Origin: Granulicella paludicola
GTDB taxonomy: Bacteria; Acidobacteriota; Terriglobia; Terriglobales; Acidobacteriaceae
DNA: 64,000 bases
Direction: 5' to 3'
Assembly: GCF_025685545.1 (NCBI RefSeq)
Contig: NZ_JAGSYC010000026.1
Span: 434,001-498,000, forward strand
A program made the translations under genes and the position numbers. The notes below the pieces were generated by a model. The model ran no database searches. It was not told where the DNA came from and was given only the letters and a program-made list of their open reading frames with translations. Of this stretch, positions 16,052 to 24,327 are shown piece by piece (positions within the stretch are counted from its first letter, which is position 1; the number at the start of each line of letters is the position of its first letter).

Positions 16052-18442
16052 TTAGTCTTCGTCGTCGTCCTCATCGTCGGGGCCGGTGGCTGCCATCTTG
16101 CGCTGGACCTCTTCGGTGGTGGCCATGTGGTACTCGTGGGGTGGGGTGTCGCCGAGGAGGTGGGTGACGAAGTAGTCCCAGCGGCGGCGGGTGATGTACT
16201 GGGTGTCCTGCGCGTAGCCGTGGTGGACGTTGGGGACCATGATGAGGTCGAAGTCCTTATTGGCCTTGATGAGGGCGTCGACGACGAGCAGGGTGTTAGA
16301 GGGGGGCACGTTGTCGTCCATGGTGCCGTGGACAAGCATGAGGTGGCCCTTGAGGTTCTTCGCGTAGTTCTGGTTGGCGTGGGCGTCGTAGTTGCTCTTG
16401 CCATCGGGGGAGATGGTTTCGAGGCCGGCCCAGCGCTCGTCCCAGTCGTCTTCGTAGTCACGGTTATCGTGGTTGCCGGACTCGGACCAGCCGACCTTGA
16501 AGAAGTCGGGCGCGTGGAACATGGCGGAGACGGTGGCGTTGCCGCCGCCGGAATGGCCCCAGATGCCGACGTGGTCGAGGTCGATCCACGGATATTGCGC
16601 AGCGAGGTCCTTGATGCCGGAGACCTGGTCGGGGATGGTGTCGTCGCCCATATCAGCGGGGGTGGAGGCGTGAGCGTCGTGGAAGGCCTTGCTGCGGTGC
16701 GGATTGCCCTGGCCGTCGAGGCAGATGACGACCATGCCGAGGTCGGCCATGGCCTGATTATCGCCGTGGGAGACCTGGAAGCTGCGAGCTTCGGGGCCTC
16801 CGCAAGAGCCGTCCTGCGGGCCGGGGTAGATGTAGTCGACCAGCGGATACTTCTTGCTGGGGTCGAAGTTGGTGGGGCGGACAAGGAAGCCGTAGAGGTC
16901 GGTCTTGCCGTCGCGGGCTTTGACCTTGATGGGCAACGAGGGCTTCCAGCCAGCGGCGACGAGCTGCGAGATGTCCTGCTTGCCGAGGGTGACGATGACC
17001 TTGCCGGTGCGGTCGCGGAGGACGGCGGTGCGGGGCTCCTGCGCGGTGGAGTAGATGTCGACGAAGCTGGAGCCGTCGGGCGCGGCGGTGATCTGGTGCT
17101 CGGCGGGCTCGGGGGTGAGCAAGGTCTGGTTTTTGCCGTCGAGAGAGACGGAGAAGAGCTGCTCGAAGTAGGGATCGATGCCGGGGGTTTTGCCTGTGGC
17201 GGTGAAGTAGGCGACGCGGGCCTTCTCATCGACATAGGGAAGCTGATACACAGGGCCGTCGCCGTGGGTGACTGCGTTCTTGAGCTTGCCGGTGTTGAGG
17301 TCGTAGAGGTAATACTGCGCGAAGTTGGAGCGCTCGGAGGCCCAAAGGAACTCGTTGGAGGACCAGAGGACCTTCCAGTCGATCTTGGCCTGCCAACCGT
17401 AGTAGGTGTCGACGTGCTCGTGATAGATCTGCTTGACGTCGCCGGTGCCGGTGTCGGCGAGCTTGACGTCCTCGTCCTTGTGATCGCGGGAGGTGGCGAC
17501 GAAGGCGAGCTTTGAGTCGTCGGGGGAGAACTCGGCGTCGGTCCAGCGGCCGTCGCCATCGCAGGAGACGTCGTCGCACTCCATGCTGCGGTGCTGGAGG
17601 GGAGCGATCTTCAGGCGGGTGACCTTGGCGGCTTCGACGTCGATGACGACCGGCTCGATCATGGTGACGTCTTTGTCGCCGACGAGGGGGTACTTCCAGG
17701 CTTCGAGCTGCGGGTGCCGGTTGGTGATGGGCACGAGGTACATCATGCCCGTCTTGCGCTGGTCCTGCTGGAAAGTGGCGATCTTCTTTGCGTCGGCAGA
17801 CCACGTGACGACGGCGGAGTCGGAATGCTGCCAGCCGGCATTGTCGGTGGCGTAGCCGAAGTCCTGCGCGCCGTCGAAGGTGAGCTGCTTTTCAGCGCCG
17901 GTGGCGAGGGTGCGGACCCAGAGATTGTTGTTGAGGATGTAGGCGCCCAGCTTGCCGTCGGGCGAGACATTCATGGAGGGCTTGCGGCGGCCGGTGGGCG
18001 CGTCTGCGGCGGCCGATGGCTTATCGATGGAGCACTTACTGGCCATGCCGTCGCAGTGGAAGGTGCCGGTGCGCGTGGTGACGGCGAAGCCGCTGGGCTC
18101 TGCGTAGTAGTAAAGGACGCCGAGACGATTGGCCGTAACCGGCTTGCCAGTGGCTTGCGAAAGGGCGGCGGCGAGCTTGGCGTTATCGAACGCAGGAGTG
18201 ACGGTTCCCTTCACTGGGTCAGCGATTTTGTAGGCCGTGGAGTCGGTGCCGGGATCGCGGAAGAAGACGCGACCATCGGAGAGGTAGTCCGGGCGGCTGA
18301 TGGAGTGATGCACGAGGCCGCTGGTGTTGTAAGACATCCAGCGCTCCGCCTGGGCGTAGTCGTGGTCGGTGTAGACCTTCTGGGCGGACGCGGCGGTGGC
18401 GGCAAGGGCCAGGAGTGTGCAGAGGGAGCGACGAAGGTGCAT
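16052..18442 (-). CDS. Dipeptidyl-peptidase IV-like S9 family serine peptidase, exported
   Basis: Prolyl oligopeptidase-family exopeptidase of 796 residues, expected in the periplasm. Signal peptide MHLRRSLCTLLALAATAASAQ. The central region is a DPPIV_N eight-bladed propeller, and the alpha/beta-hydrolase domain carries the triad: Ser in GIWGHSGGGNA (about 639), Asp in HGTMDDNV (about 709) and His in VPNVHHGY (about 741). DIYSTAQEPRTAVLRD and YPLVDYIYPGPQ are further DPP-IV-like stretches. The C-terminus ends in a short acidic tail (PDDEDDDED). It should release X-Pro dipeptides or tripeptides from imported or scavenged peptides. It lies 42 bases downstream of the TonB-domain gene and may be co-transcribed with it. 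Confidence 0.92.
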   Translation of the reverse strand: MHLRRSLCTLLALAATAASAQKVYTDHDYAQAERWMSYNTSGLVHHSISRPDYLSDGRVFFRDPGTDSTAYKIADPVKGTVTPAFDNAKLAAALSQATGKPVTANRLGVLYYYAEPSGFAVTTRTGTFHCDGMASKCSIDKPSAAADAPTGRRKPSMNVSPDGKLGAYILNNNLWVRTLATGAEKQLTFDGAQDFGYATDNAGWQHSDSAVVTWSADAKKIATFQQDQRKTGMMYLVPITNRHPQLEAWKYPLVGDKDVTMIEPVVIDVEAAKVTRLKIAPLQHRSMECDDVSCDGDGRWTDAEFSPDDSKLAFVATSRDHKDEDVKLADTGTGDVKQIYHEHVDTYYGWQAKIDWKVLWSSNEFLWASERSNFAQYYLYDLNTGKLKNAVTHGDGPVYQLPYVDEKARVAYFTATGKTPGIDPYFEQLFSVSLDGKNQTLLTPEPAEHQITAAPDGSSFVDIYSTAQEPRTAVLRDRTGKVIVTLGKQDISQLVAAGWKPSLPIKVKARDGKTDLYGFLVRPTNFDPSKKYPLVDYIYPGPQDGSCGGPEARSFQVSHGDNQAMADLGMVVICLDGQGNPHRSKAFHDAHASTPADMGDDTIPDQVSGIKDLAAQYPWIDLDHVGIWGHSGGGNATVSAMFHAPDFFKVGWSESGNHDNRDYEDDWDERWAGLETISPDGKSNYDAHANQNYAKNLKGHLMLVHGTMDDNVPPSNTLLVVDALIKANKDFDLIMVPNVHHGYAQDTQYITRRRWDYFVTHLLGDTPPHEYHMATTEEVQRKMAATGPDDEDDDED

Positions 18443-18484
18443 GGGGGGATTCTATCAATCAGTGTGAATAACTGGCTCGCGACA

Positions 18485-19399
18485 CTAGAAGATGTGGAAG
18501 TTTACGTCAATCGTCAGATCTACTTTTACGGGTATCCCATTCCGCATGGCTGGTTTGAACTGGTATTGCTGCACTGCCTGCACAGCTTTTTGATCCAGAT
18601 CCTGACGGACACCGCGAACAACCTTTACGTTCTGCGGGAGACCGGCCTCATCGACCATAAGACTTACCACAACCGTGCCGTTGAGCCTGGAACGCCGCTC
18701 CTGCTCCGAAAACTCGGGGTCAACACTTTTTATGACCCGGGGCGGCGAAACTCCTTCTCCACCAAACGGCGCTTTTGCCTGGGGTGGTAGCGCATCGACG
18801 ACTGTGAACCCAGAAGGGATTTGAAAGAGCGCAGGATCGGGTTCTGCCGCCTCAAAGGCGAAGACGCTCTGCGTCGTCGTGCCCCTTTCACTCCTGACGA
18901 CCTGCATCAGGGGCATGCGGTAATGCGTAGAGAGCCACAGCTCCCGACCCTTTGTTTCCTGCCCCCAGGCCTCAAGCCCAACGATCTGCTTTAAACCAAG
19001 CAGCGTTTGCCCTTTGGCGGATGTGGGCGGAGGCAGCGAGGTGGGCTGCGACACATCAAGGGTAATGAGGTGGCCTACGGTCATGAGAGACACAGCAGCG
19101 GTCATCGCTTCCGTATCGAGCTTGATCGTCCGCCCGACTACAGGATCGAGAATGGTGATCAACGAGCTTTGGGGCACCCCATTGATTGCAGTGGGCTCAT
19201 AGCGCTGTCTTCCAGCGGTGTCACGCAAAATTCGTTGCGTGCGCGACGGTGAAAGGCTTGCTGGTTCCGTGTGCGTTTCTACGGTAAGCGTGAAGGGAGC
19301 GCCCTGCACGGCGTAGAACGCCGGAGGGATCAACGGTCCCTGTGCCCTTGCACCTACGCCACTGAATAACGCCAGACAAATCCATCGCAGGATTTTCAT
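18485..19399 (-). CDS. Exported protein with TonB C-terminal domain
   Basis: Protein of 304 residues with a signal peptide (MKILRWICLALFSGVGARAQ). The first 190 residues are not recognised. The last ~85 form a TonB-type C-terminal domain: VIKSVDPEFSEQERRSRLNG, VVSLMVDEAGLPQNVKVV, AVQQYQFKPAMRNGIPV. Unlike true TonB, there is no Pro-rich spacer and the anchor is a cleavable signal, so it is unlikely to be the motor arm; such proteins are common in Acidobacteria and may recognise outer-membrane partners. The ATG overlaps (ATGA) the end of a 36-codon upstream frame, and no good ribosome-binding site is present, so translational coupling is possible. Confidence 0.8.
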   Translation of the reverse strand: MKILRWICLALFSGVGARAQGPLIPPAFYAVQGAPFTLTVETHTEPASLSPSRTQRILRDTAGRQRYEPTAINGVPQSSLITILDPVVGRTIKLDTEAMTAAVSLMTVGHLITLDVSQPTSLPPPTSAKGQTLLGLKQIVGLEAWGQETKGRELWLSTHYRMPLMQVVRSERGTTTQSVFAFEAAEPDPALFQIPSGFTVVDALPPQAKAPFGGEGVSPPRVIKSVDPEFSEQERRSRLNGTVVVSLMVDEAGLPQNVKVVRGVRQDLDQKAVQAVQQYQFKPAMRNGIPVKVDLTIDVNFHIF

Positions 19400-19506
19400 G
19401 CGTTGAGCTTATCTGGTTTCAAAGGAACGGAGTGATCTTCCCTGCACTCTTTTAGCGCTGGCGTTCGCGACTGAAGCTTCAACGACCAAGAGCGAAGAAG
19501 GTGCAT
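19396..19506 (-). other. 36-codon leader frame resembling the S9 peptidase gene 5' end
   Basis: The frame starts MHLLRSWS, nearly identical to MHLRRSLC of the S9 peptidase about 1 kb away, and the DNA around it (gaaggtgcatggggg, then a few bases, then ttctatc) matches the leader at 18432-18458. It ends with TGA overlapping the ATG of the TonB-domain gene. It may be a duplication scar rather than a gene; no codon evidence decides. Confidence 0.35.
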
Positions 19507-19582
19507 GGGGGAAGCTTCTATCGCGTTGACGATATTTAGGGTGTTCCCTTGACCAGTTCTGCGGCTGCCTCGGGCGTGGAGC

Positions 19583-19653
19583 GGGTCCTTCGACTGCGCC
19601 CCTTTGACAAGCTCAGGGGCTTCGCTCAGGATGACGGAGTTTTGGGATGAGGG
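19583..19653. repeat. TCCTTCG...CTTCGCTCAGGATGAC element, copy 3
   Basis: gggtccttcgactgcg, an internal hairpin (gcccct ... aggggc), then cttcgctcaggatgac and ggagttttggg. The flanks match copy 1 (14877), including the TTTTGGG tail and the following gagggt. Confidence 0.7.
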
Positions 19654-19716
19654 TGTAGATGCTGGGGATTTCGCTCATCCGTGATGAGGCCGCGTATGAA
19701 CGGGGCACATCGGCGA

Positions 19717-19744
19717 GCCCACGTCTCAGATGGGAGACGTGGGC
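19717..19744 (-). terminator. Hairpin downstream of the 59-residue gene
   Basis: gcccacgtctc (19717-19727) pairs perfectly with gagacgtgggc (19734-19744), 6-base loop, no T-tract. Position fits the 3' end of the small minus-strand gene. Confidence 0.55.
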
Positions 19745-19789
19745 AGCCAAGGTGTGAATCGGATGCTGGACATCCGCCGGGGTGAATTC

Positions 19790-19969
19790 CTAGTGGCTGT
19801 CGCCATCGTGGTCGACGTCGCCCGTGGTGGGGTGGGCAGCGGCGCGGCTGAGGGTGACGGTGTCGGTGGCTGTGGGTGAGGTGGCTACGGGCGAGGGAGC
19901 GGGGGCGGCCTTGGGGAGTTCGGCTGCGGTAGTAACGGGAGTGGTGGAGCTGATGGCTGCGACGTTCAT
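19790..19969 (-). CDS. Small hypothetical protein, 59 residues
   Basis: Found by reading the minus strand. GAGGAAA lies 4 bases before an ATG, and the frame MNVAAISSTTPV... runs 59 codons to TAG. The third codon position is overwhelmingly C or G, as in real genes here. The product is an Ala/Thr/Pro/Ser-rich low-complexity chain with an acidic His/Asp end (GDVDHDGDSH) that could bind a metal. There is no signal peptide or membrane segment. An overlapping plus-strand frame (19824-20090) lacks these supports. Function unknown. Confidence 0.6.
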   Translation of the reverse strand: MNVAAISSTTPVTTAAELPKAAPAPSPVATSPTATDTVTLSRAAAHPTTGDVDHDGDSH

Positions 19970-20132
19970 GATGTTTCCTCCACAGGGTGTATCGGCGGGA
20001 GAACAGCTACGTCTAGGGGTGTGCGATGACGTTGTGTTCAGGTTGATCCTGCGGATTGCGATGACGCCCGCGATGCTTCGGCCGAAATGACAAGCCCTTG
20101 CGGGAGTTGGAAGGGCAGGCGTGGGGGTGGGG

Positions 20133-21908
20133 TTAGCGCTGGCGTTCGCGTTGCAAGCGGATGAATTCCTGCATCAGCTGAAGGCGCATGGCTTCGTCGC
20201 CGCGGCGTTCGGCTTCGGCGATTTGCGAGGTGAGGGTACGGAGGCGGCGCTCGATGTAGCTTCCCGCCAGGGCATCGAGGGCGTCCTGCACCTTTGCGAG
20301 GAAGGCTTCGCTGTCTTCGTCGTGGCTTTCGTGGAGAGCGCTGGCGAGCAGGGCGCGGGAGGACTCGTCGGGCGCGGCTTCGAAGGGATTGTCGGGTGCG
20401 GGGGCGTTGACGAGAACGTCCATGACAGCCGCGGAGGCGAGTTCGGCGAACCAGTCGGGGTTGGTGCCGAGCTGTGTGGCGGCGAGGGCTCGCGAAGAGG
20501 AGGCCTCCGGCAGGATGAGGGCGCGGAGCAGGATGCGTTCAACTTCGGAGACTGCTGAGGGCTGCGGGGCGCGGACGCTTTCGAGGCGCTGCGCGGCGGC
20601 CTGCTTGAGCTCCTGCCGCATCATGGAGCTTTCGATGCCGAGCTTCTGCGCGGCGTTTTCGGCGAAGTCGTTGCGGGCGATGGGATTGGGAACGCGGCGG
20701 ATGTGCGGCAGCAGAAAGTTGAGCGCTTTGACCTTGGCTTCAGGCGTGCGCGGCGGGAAGAGCGTGCGGGCGCGGTCGATGAGGTAGTCGGCGTAGCGCG
20801 TGGCGTTGCGGACGGCGGTGGAGTACTCCGCCATGCCGCGCTCCTTGATGTAGCGGTCGGGGTCGAGGCCGCCATCGAGGGTGACGACGCGGACTTCGAA
20901 GCCTTCTTCAACGAGCAGCGAGATGGTTTTTTCTGCCGCGACGGCACCGGCCTGGTCGGGATCGAAGTTGAGCACGACGCGTTTGGTGAAGCGCTGTAGC
21001 AGGCGGACCTGATGCTCAGTGAACGCGGTGCCGCTGGTGGCCATGACGTTCTGAATGCCACCCATGAAGACGGAGATGCAGTCCATCTGGCCTTCGACCA
21101 GCAGCGCGATATCGAGTTCGCGCATGGAGGACTTCGCCTTATCGAGATTGAAGAGGACGTGGCCCTTGGTGTAGAGCGGTGTCTCGGGCGAGTTGAGGTA
21201 TTTGGGGCCGGCCTTGGCGTCGACGTCAGCGGAGTCGAGTGCGCGGGCGGTGAAGGCGATGGGCTTGCCCTGCTCGTTGGCGATGGGGAAGGTGATGCGC
21301 TTACGAAAACGCGCATACATGGCACCCGGTGAGCCATCTTCCTGCTCCTTCCAGCTGAAGAGGCCGCTGGCGCGGAGGACCTCTTCGGAGAAGAACTTGC
21401 CGAGGCGGTCGCGCATGTCGTTGAAGCTTTCGGGAGCGTAACCGATGCGGAACTTTTCGATGGTCTCCGGCGTGACGCTGCGGGCGGAGAGGTATTCGCG
21501 GGCGCGGGCGGCTTCGGGCGAGCGGAGGTTCTGCTGAAAGTACTGGGTGGCGGCCTCGTGCGCGTCGATGAGCTGCTTGCGCAGGCCAGCGGAGCGAGCT
21601 TCTTCGGGCGAGTTGAACTCGCGCTGCGGAAGCGGGATGCCCATCTTGGTAGCGACGGCGCGGACGGCTTCAGGGAAGCTGAGGGACTCCATCTTCATGA
21701 CGAAGGTGAAGACATCGCCATGCTCCTTGCAGCCGAAGCAGTAGTAGCTGGCGGTGGCGGGATAGAGATAGAAGGAGCCGGACTTTTCTTTGTGGAAGGG
21801 ACAGAGCGCAGACCAGTTCGCCCCGGACTTGCGGAGGTTGATGTACTCGCCGACGATGCGGGCGATGTCGGCCTGGGCCTTGACTACCTGTGCGAAGTTA
21901 TCTGCCAT
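20133..21908 (-). CDS. dnaG: DNA primase DnaG
   Basis: Makes RNA primers at the replication fork, working with the DnaB helicase. It has 591 residues, the standard size. The N-terminal CHC2-type zinc finger reads CPFHKEKSGSF ... YYCFGCKEHGDVFTF (residues 37-70). The catalytic core and TOPRIM domain follow: LLVEGQMDCISVF supplies the conserved Glu and VVLNFDPDQAG the acidic metal-binding pair, with GGLDPDRYI after it. The C-terminal ~150 residues should bind DnaB. AGGAAC precedes the ATG. It is not seen here in the classical rpsU-dnaG-rpoD arrangement; upstream is a divergent YXWGXW-repeat gene. Assignment is secure. Confidence 0.96.
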   Translation of the reverse strand: MADNFAQVVKAQADIARIVGEYINLRKSGANWSALCPFHKEKSGSFYLYPATASYYCFGCKEHGDVFTFVMKMESLSFPEAVRAVATKMGIPLPQREFNSPEEARSAGLRKQLIDAHEAATQYFQQNLRSPEAARAREYLSARSVTPETIEKFRIGYAPESFNDMRDRLGKFFSEEVLRASGLFSWKEQEDGSPGAMYARFRKRITFPIANEQGKPIAFTARALDSADVDAKAGPKYLNSPETPLYTKGHVLFNLDKAKSSMRELDIALLVEGQMDCISVFMGGIQNVMATSGTAFTEHQVRLLQRFTKRVVLNFDPDQAGAVAAEKTISLLVEEGFEVRVVTLDGGLDPDRYIKERGMAEYSTAVRNATRYADYLIDRARTLFPPRTPEAKVKALNFLLPHIRRVPNPIARNDFAENAAQKLGIESSMMRQELKQAAAQRLESVRAPQPSAVSEVERILLRALILPEASSSRALAATQLGTNPDWFAELASAAVMDVLVNAPAPDNPFEAAPDESSRALLASALHESHDEDSEAFLAKVQDALDALAGSYIERRLRTLTSQIAEAERRGDEAMRLQLMQEFIRLQRERQR

Positions 21909-22120
21909 GTTCCTGTTCCAGTGTATGGGTAATGGGTGGGCGTTTGGCGGTCGGCGGGCAACCGTTGGTAATGCAGCACTTTGCGAAAAGACGAGATAAG
22001 ATTCTGCGGCGGAGCAACACCTGCCGTGAAGCTGTGTTGAAACGGCATGTACCCGGACGACTGCTGAGCAGACCGGGGGCGATGCGACAGCGGCAGCGCT
22101 GGATTTTCAGGAGAGATCAG

Positions 22121-23401
22121 ATGATGTTCAAGAACGCAGTTCGGATGTTGACAGTGGGAGCGGCGCTGGCCGTTCCTGTAGCGATGGTTCCTGCAGCACA
22201 GGCGCAGATCAGCGTCGGGATTTCGGTAGGCTTTGCACCTCCGGCTCTACCGGTGTACGCGCAGCCACCGCTGCCTTCACCGGGGTACATTTGGACGCCC
22301 GGTTACTGGGGCTATGGCGATGCAGGCTACTACTGGGTTCCGGGTGTGTGGGTGCAGCCACCCTCGGCTGGCCTGCTGTGGACGCCGGGATACTGGGGTT
22401 TTGAGGGTGGCTACTATGGCTGGCACCGTGGCTACTGGGGACCGCACATCGGCTACTACGGTGGCATCAACTACGGCTTTGGCTATGTAGGCGTGGGCTT
22501 CGAGGGCGGCTACTGGAACCATGGCTCGTTCTTCTATAACCATGCATACTCGAACTTTGGCGGCGTGCATGTGACGAATGTGTATGAGCACAACGTCGTG
22601 ATCAACAACACGGTCGTGAACCGTGCGAGCTTCAACGGCCCCGGCGGCTACCAGGCCCATGCAACGGCGCAGGAGATGGCCGCAGCGAACGAGCATCATG
22701 TGGAACCGACGGGCATGCAGCAGCAACACTTCCAGGCAGCGGCGCAGGACCGGTCACAGCTGGCGAGCGTGAACCATGGACGCCCTGCGACGATGGCAGC
22801 GGCGAGCCCGGCAGCGTATCACCAGGTCGCGCAGCAGCACATGCAGTCGCAGCCGATCTCCGCGCAGGACCGCACGGCGGGCAAGAGCTACAACCCGAAC
22901 AACCGCGAGGCGAACCAGGACCAACGCATCTCGAACGGACTGCGCTCGGGACAGATGACCTCGGGTGAGGCTGCCCGGGCGGATCGCACGCAGTCGAACA
23001 TCGATCAGCAGGTGCATAACGATCGCGCAGCGAATGGCGGCACGTTGACCGGGCAGGAGAAGCAACAGATCAACGGCGAGCAGAACAAGGCGAGCCAGCA
23101 GATCTATAACGAGAAGCACAACGGCAACACGATCACTCCGAACCAGGTGGACAACCGCGAGGCGAACCAGCAGGCACGGACGGCGCAGGGTCTGCGCTCG
23201 GGTCAGATGACCTCAGGTGAGGCTGCCCGCACGAACGCGAACCAGGCGGGCGTGGCACAAGGTGTCCACAATGAGCGGACGGCGAATGGTGGAGCGTTGA
23301 CTGGACAGCAGAAGCAGCAGGCGAACCGCGCGGAGAACAGGAACTCGCGGCAGATCAACAACGAGAAGCACAACAACGAGAAGATGCCAAAGGCAAAGTA
23401 G
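22121..23401 (+). CDS. YXWGXW-repeat exported protein with tandem C-terminal repeats
   Basis: About 426 residues. I chose the ATG at 22121 because AGGAGAG sits 5-6 bases upstream and a signal peptide (VGAALAVPVAMVPAAQAQ) follows; the open frame extends 77 codons upstream without signal. The N-terminal half has repeated aromatic motifs (GYIWTPGYWGYG, GYYWVPGVWVQPP, GLLWTPGYWGFEG), the YXWGXW/BcpO-like type found in exported envelope proteins. The C-terminal half contains two ~75-residue Asn/Gln-rich repeats sharing GLRSGQMTSGEAAR, HN-R-ANGG-LTGQ-KQQ and NEKHN. The role is unknown; the repeats suggest a flexible or self-associating surface layer. A hairpin follows the stop. Confidence 0.85.
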   Translation: MMFKNAVRMLTVGAALAVPVAMVPAAQAQISVGISVGFAPPALPVYAQPPLPSPGYIWTPGYWGYGDAGYYWVPGVWVQPPSAGLLWTPGYWGFEGGYYGWHRGYWGPHIGYYGGINYGFGYVGVGFEGGYWNHGSFFYNHAYSNFGGVHVTNVYEHNVVINNTVVNRASFNGPGGYQAHATAQEMAAANEHHVEPTGMQQQHFQAAAQDRSQLASVNHGRPATMAAASPAAYHQVAQQHMQSQPISAQDRTAGKSYNPNNREANQDQRISNGLRSGQMTSGEAARADRTQSNIDQQVHNDRAANGGTLTGQEKQQINGEQNKASQQIYNEKHNGNTITPNQVDNREANQQARTAQGLRSGQMTSGEAARTNANQAGVAQGVHNERTANGGALTGQQKQQANRAENRNSRQINNEKHNNEKMPKAK

Positions 23402-23425
23402 CAGGCTATCTATCAACGGGTAAGA

Positions 23426-23457
23426 CAGAGGGACCGCTGAGTGTGACGGTCCCTCTG
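23426..23457 (+). terminator. Hairpin after the YXWGXW gene
   Basis: cagagggaccg (23426-23436) against cggtccctctg (23447-23457), 10-base loop; no T-tract. Confidence 0.65.
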
Positions 23458-23483
23458 CCGTGTGCGCTCGATAGAATAGACGG

Positions 23484-24257
23484 ATGTTGAATGGCGCAGA
23501 GAGAGCTCGGCTGACCGTGGTGCTGGTGGGCGCGAGGAACCCGAGCAATATCGGCGCGGCTGCGCGGGCGATGCATGACTTCGGGTTCAGCGACCTGCGC
23601 GTGGTGAATGAGTACGGAGCGTCGTTCGAGGCAGCGCAGCTGGAGGCGAAGTCGGCCGTGGCTGCGAGCACGGTGATGGAGAACGCGAGGCTATTTGCGA
23701 GCGTCGCCGAGGCTGTGGCGGACTGCCATGTGGTGGTTGGGACAACGGCGATTGGCGAACGCGAGATGCGGCAGGTGGTGGAACCGCTGCGGGTAACGGC
23801 TCCGAAGATGACCGCGGCTCTGCAGGGCGGCGATGGGCGCGTGGCGCTGCTGTTCGGGTCGGAGAAGACGGGGCTGACGAACGAGCAGCTAAGCCATTGC
23901 AACCTGCTGACGACGATCCCGATGTATCAGCCCGAGTGTGCGCGGCATCTGTCAATGAACCTGGGGCAGTCGGTGGCGGTGTGTTTGTATGAGCTGGCGC
24001 GCGAGGGCTTTGAGGGCGCGCGCGCGCTGCCGGTGAAGCATGAAGCAGCGGCGACGGGCGAGGATCGCGAGCGGCTGACGCAATTGCTGCTGGATGCAAT
24101 GCATGCGGTGGGATACACGCGGCGCTATCCGCAAAATGCGAGCGAGACGCTGGTACGGCAGCTGGCACAGCAGCTTGGGGGGAGCCATCGCGAGGCGATG
24201 ACATGGATGGGGTTCTTGCGGCAGGTGCTGTGGCGGGAGCGTGGGGAGGGAAAGTAA
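23484..24257 (+). CDS. trmJ: tRNA (cytidine/uridine-32 2'-O-) methyltransferase TrmJ-like, SPOUT family
   Basis: SPOUT-class S-adenosylmethionine-dependent RNA 2'-O-methyltransferase of 257 residues. The three SpoU motifs are clear: VGARNPSNIGAAARAMHDFG, LLFGSEKTGLTNEQL (the knot) and IPMYQPECARHLSMNLGQS with AVCLYEL. The C-terminal ~70 residues (LTQLLLDAMHAVGYTRR ... TWMGFLRQVLWRE) match the TrmJ C-terminal extension, supporting tRNA position 32 as the target over rRNA. It lies after the YXWGXW gene with its own spacing and ends in a strong terminator facing the receptor genes. Confidence 0.88.
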   Translation: MLNGAERARLTVVLVGARNPSNIGAAARAMHDFGFSDLRVVNEYGASFEAAQLEAKSAVAASTVMENARLFASVAEAVADCHVVVGTTAIGEREMRQVVEPLRVTAPKMTAALQGGDGRVALLFGSEKTGLTNEQLSHCNLLTTIPMYQPECARHLSMNLGQSVAVCLYELAREGFEGARALPVKHEAAATGEDRERLTQLLLDAMHAVGYTRRYPQNASETLVRQLAQQLGGSHREAMTWMGFLRQVLWRERGEGK

Positions 24258-24272
24258 GAAACCGAAGTAGAA

Positions 24273-24308
24273 CCAGAAAGCCCCACGCGGATGCGTGGGG
24301 CTTTCTGG
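24273..24308. terminator. Bidirectional terminator between trmJ and TonB receptor 1
   Basis: Perfect 16-bp stem ccagaaagccccacgc (24273-24288) against 24293-24308, with tetraloop ggat. It lies between convergent stops at 24257 and 24328. Confidence 0.85.
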
Positions 24309-24327
24309 GTGAGGGTGCGAGTTGAAG

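Larger units (their letters stand above)
19400..19789. other. Intergenic region with repeat copy and hairpin
   Basis: About 390 bases: the leader frame described above, a copy of the TCCTTCG...CAGGATGAC element and an 11-bp hairpin. No further gene is supported. Confidence 0.5.

Noticed and set aside
15979-17559. 526-codon minus-strand frame rich in Ser, Pro and Thr
   Set aside because: Second frame of the S9 peptidase gene, produced by high GC; the true frame carries the catalytic triad.
19824-20090. 88-codon plus-strand frame
   Set aside because: Opposite strand of the 59-residue gene; no ribosome-binding site, and GC3 favours the minus strand.
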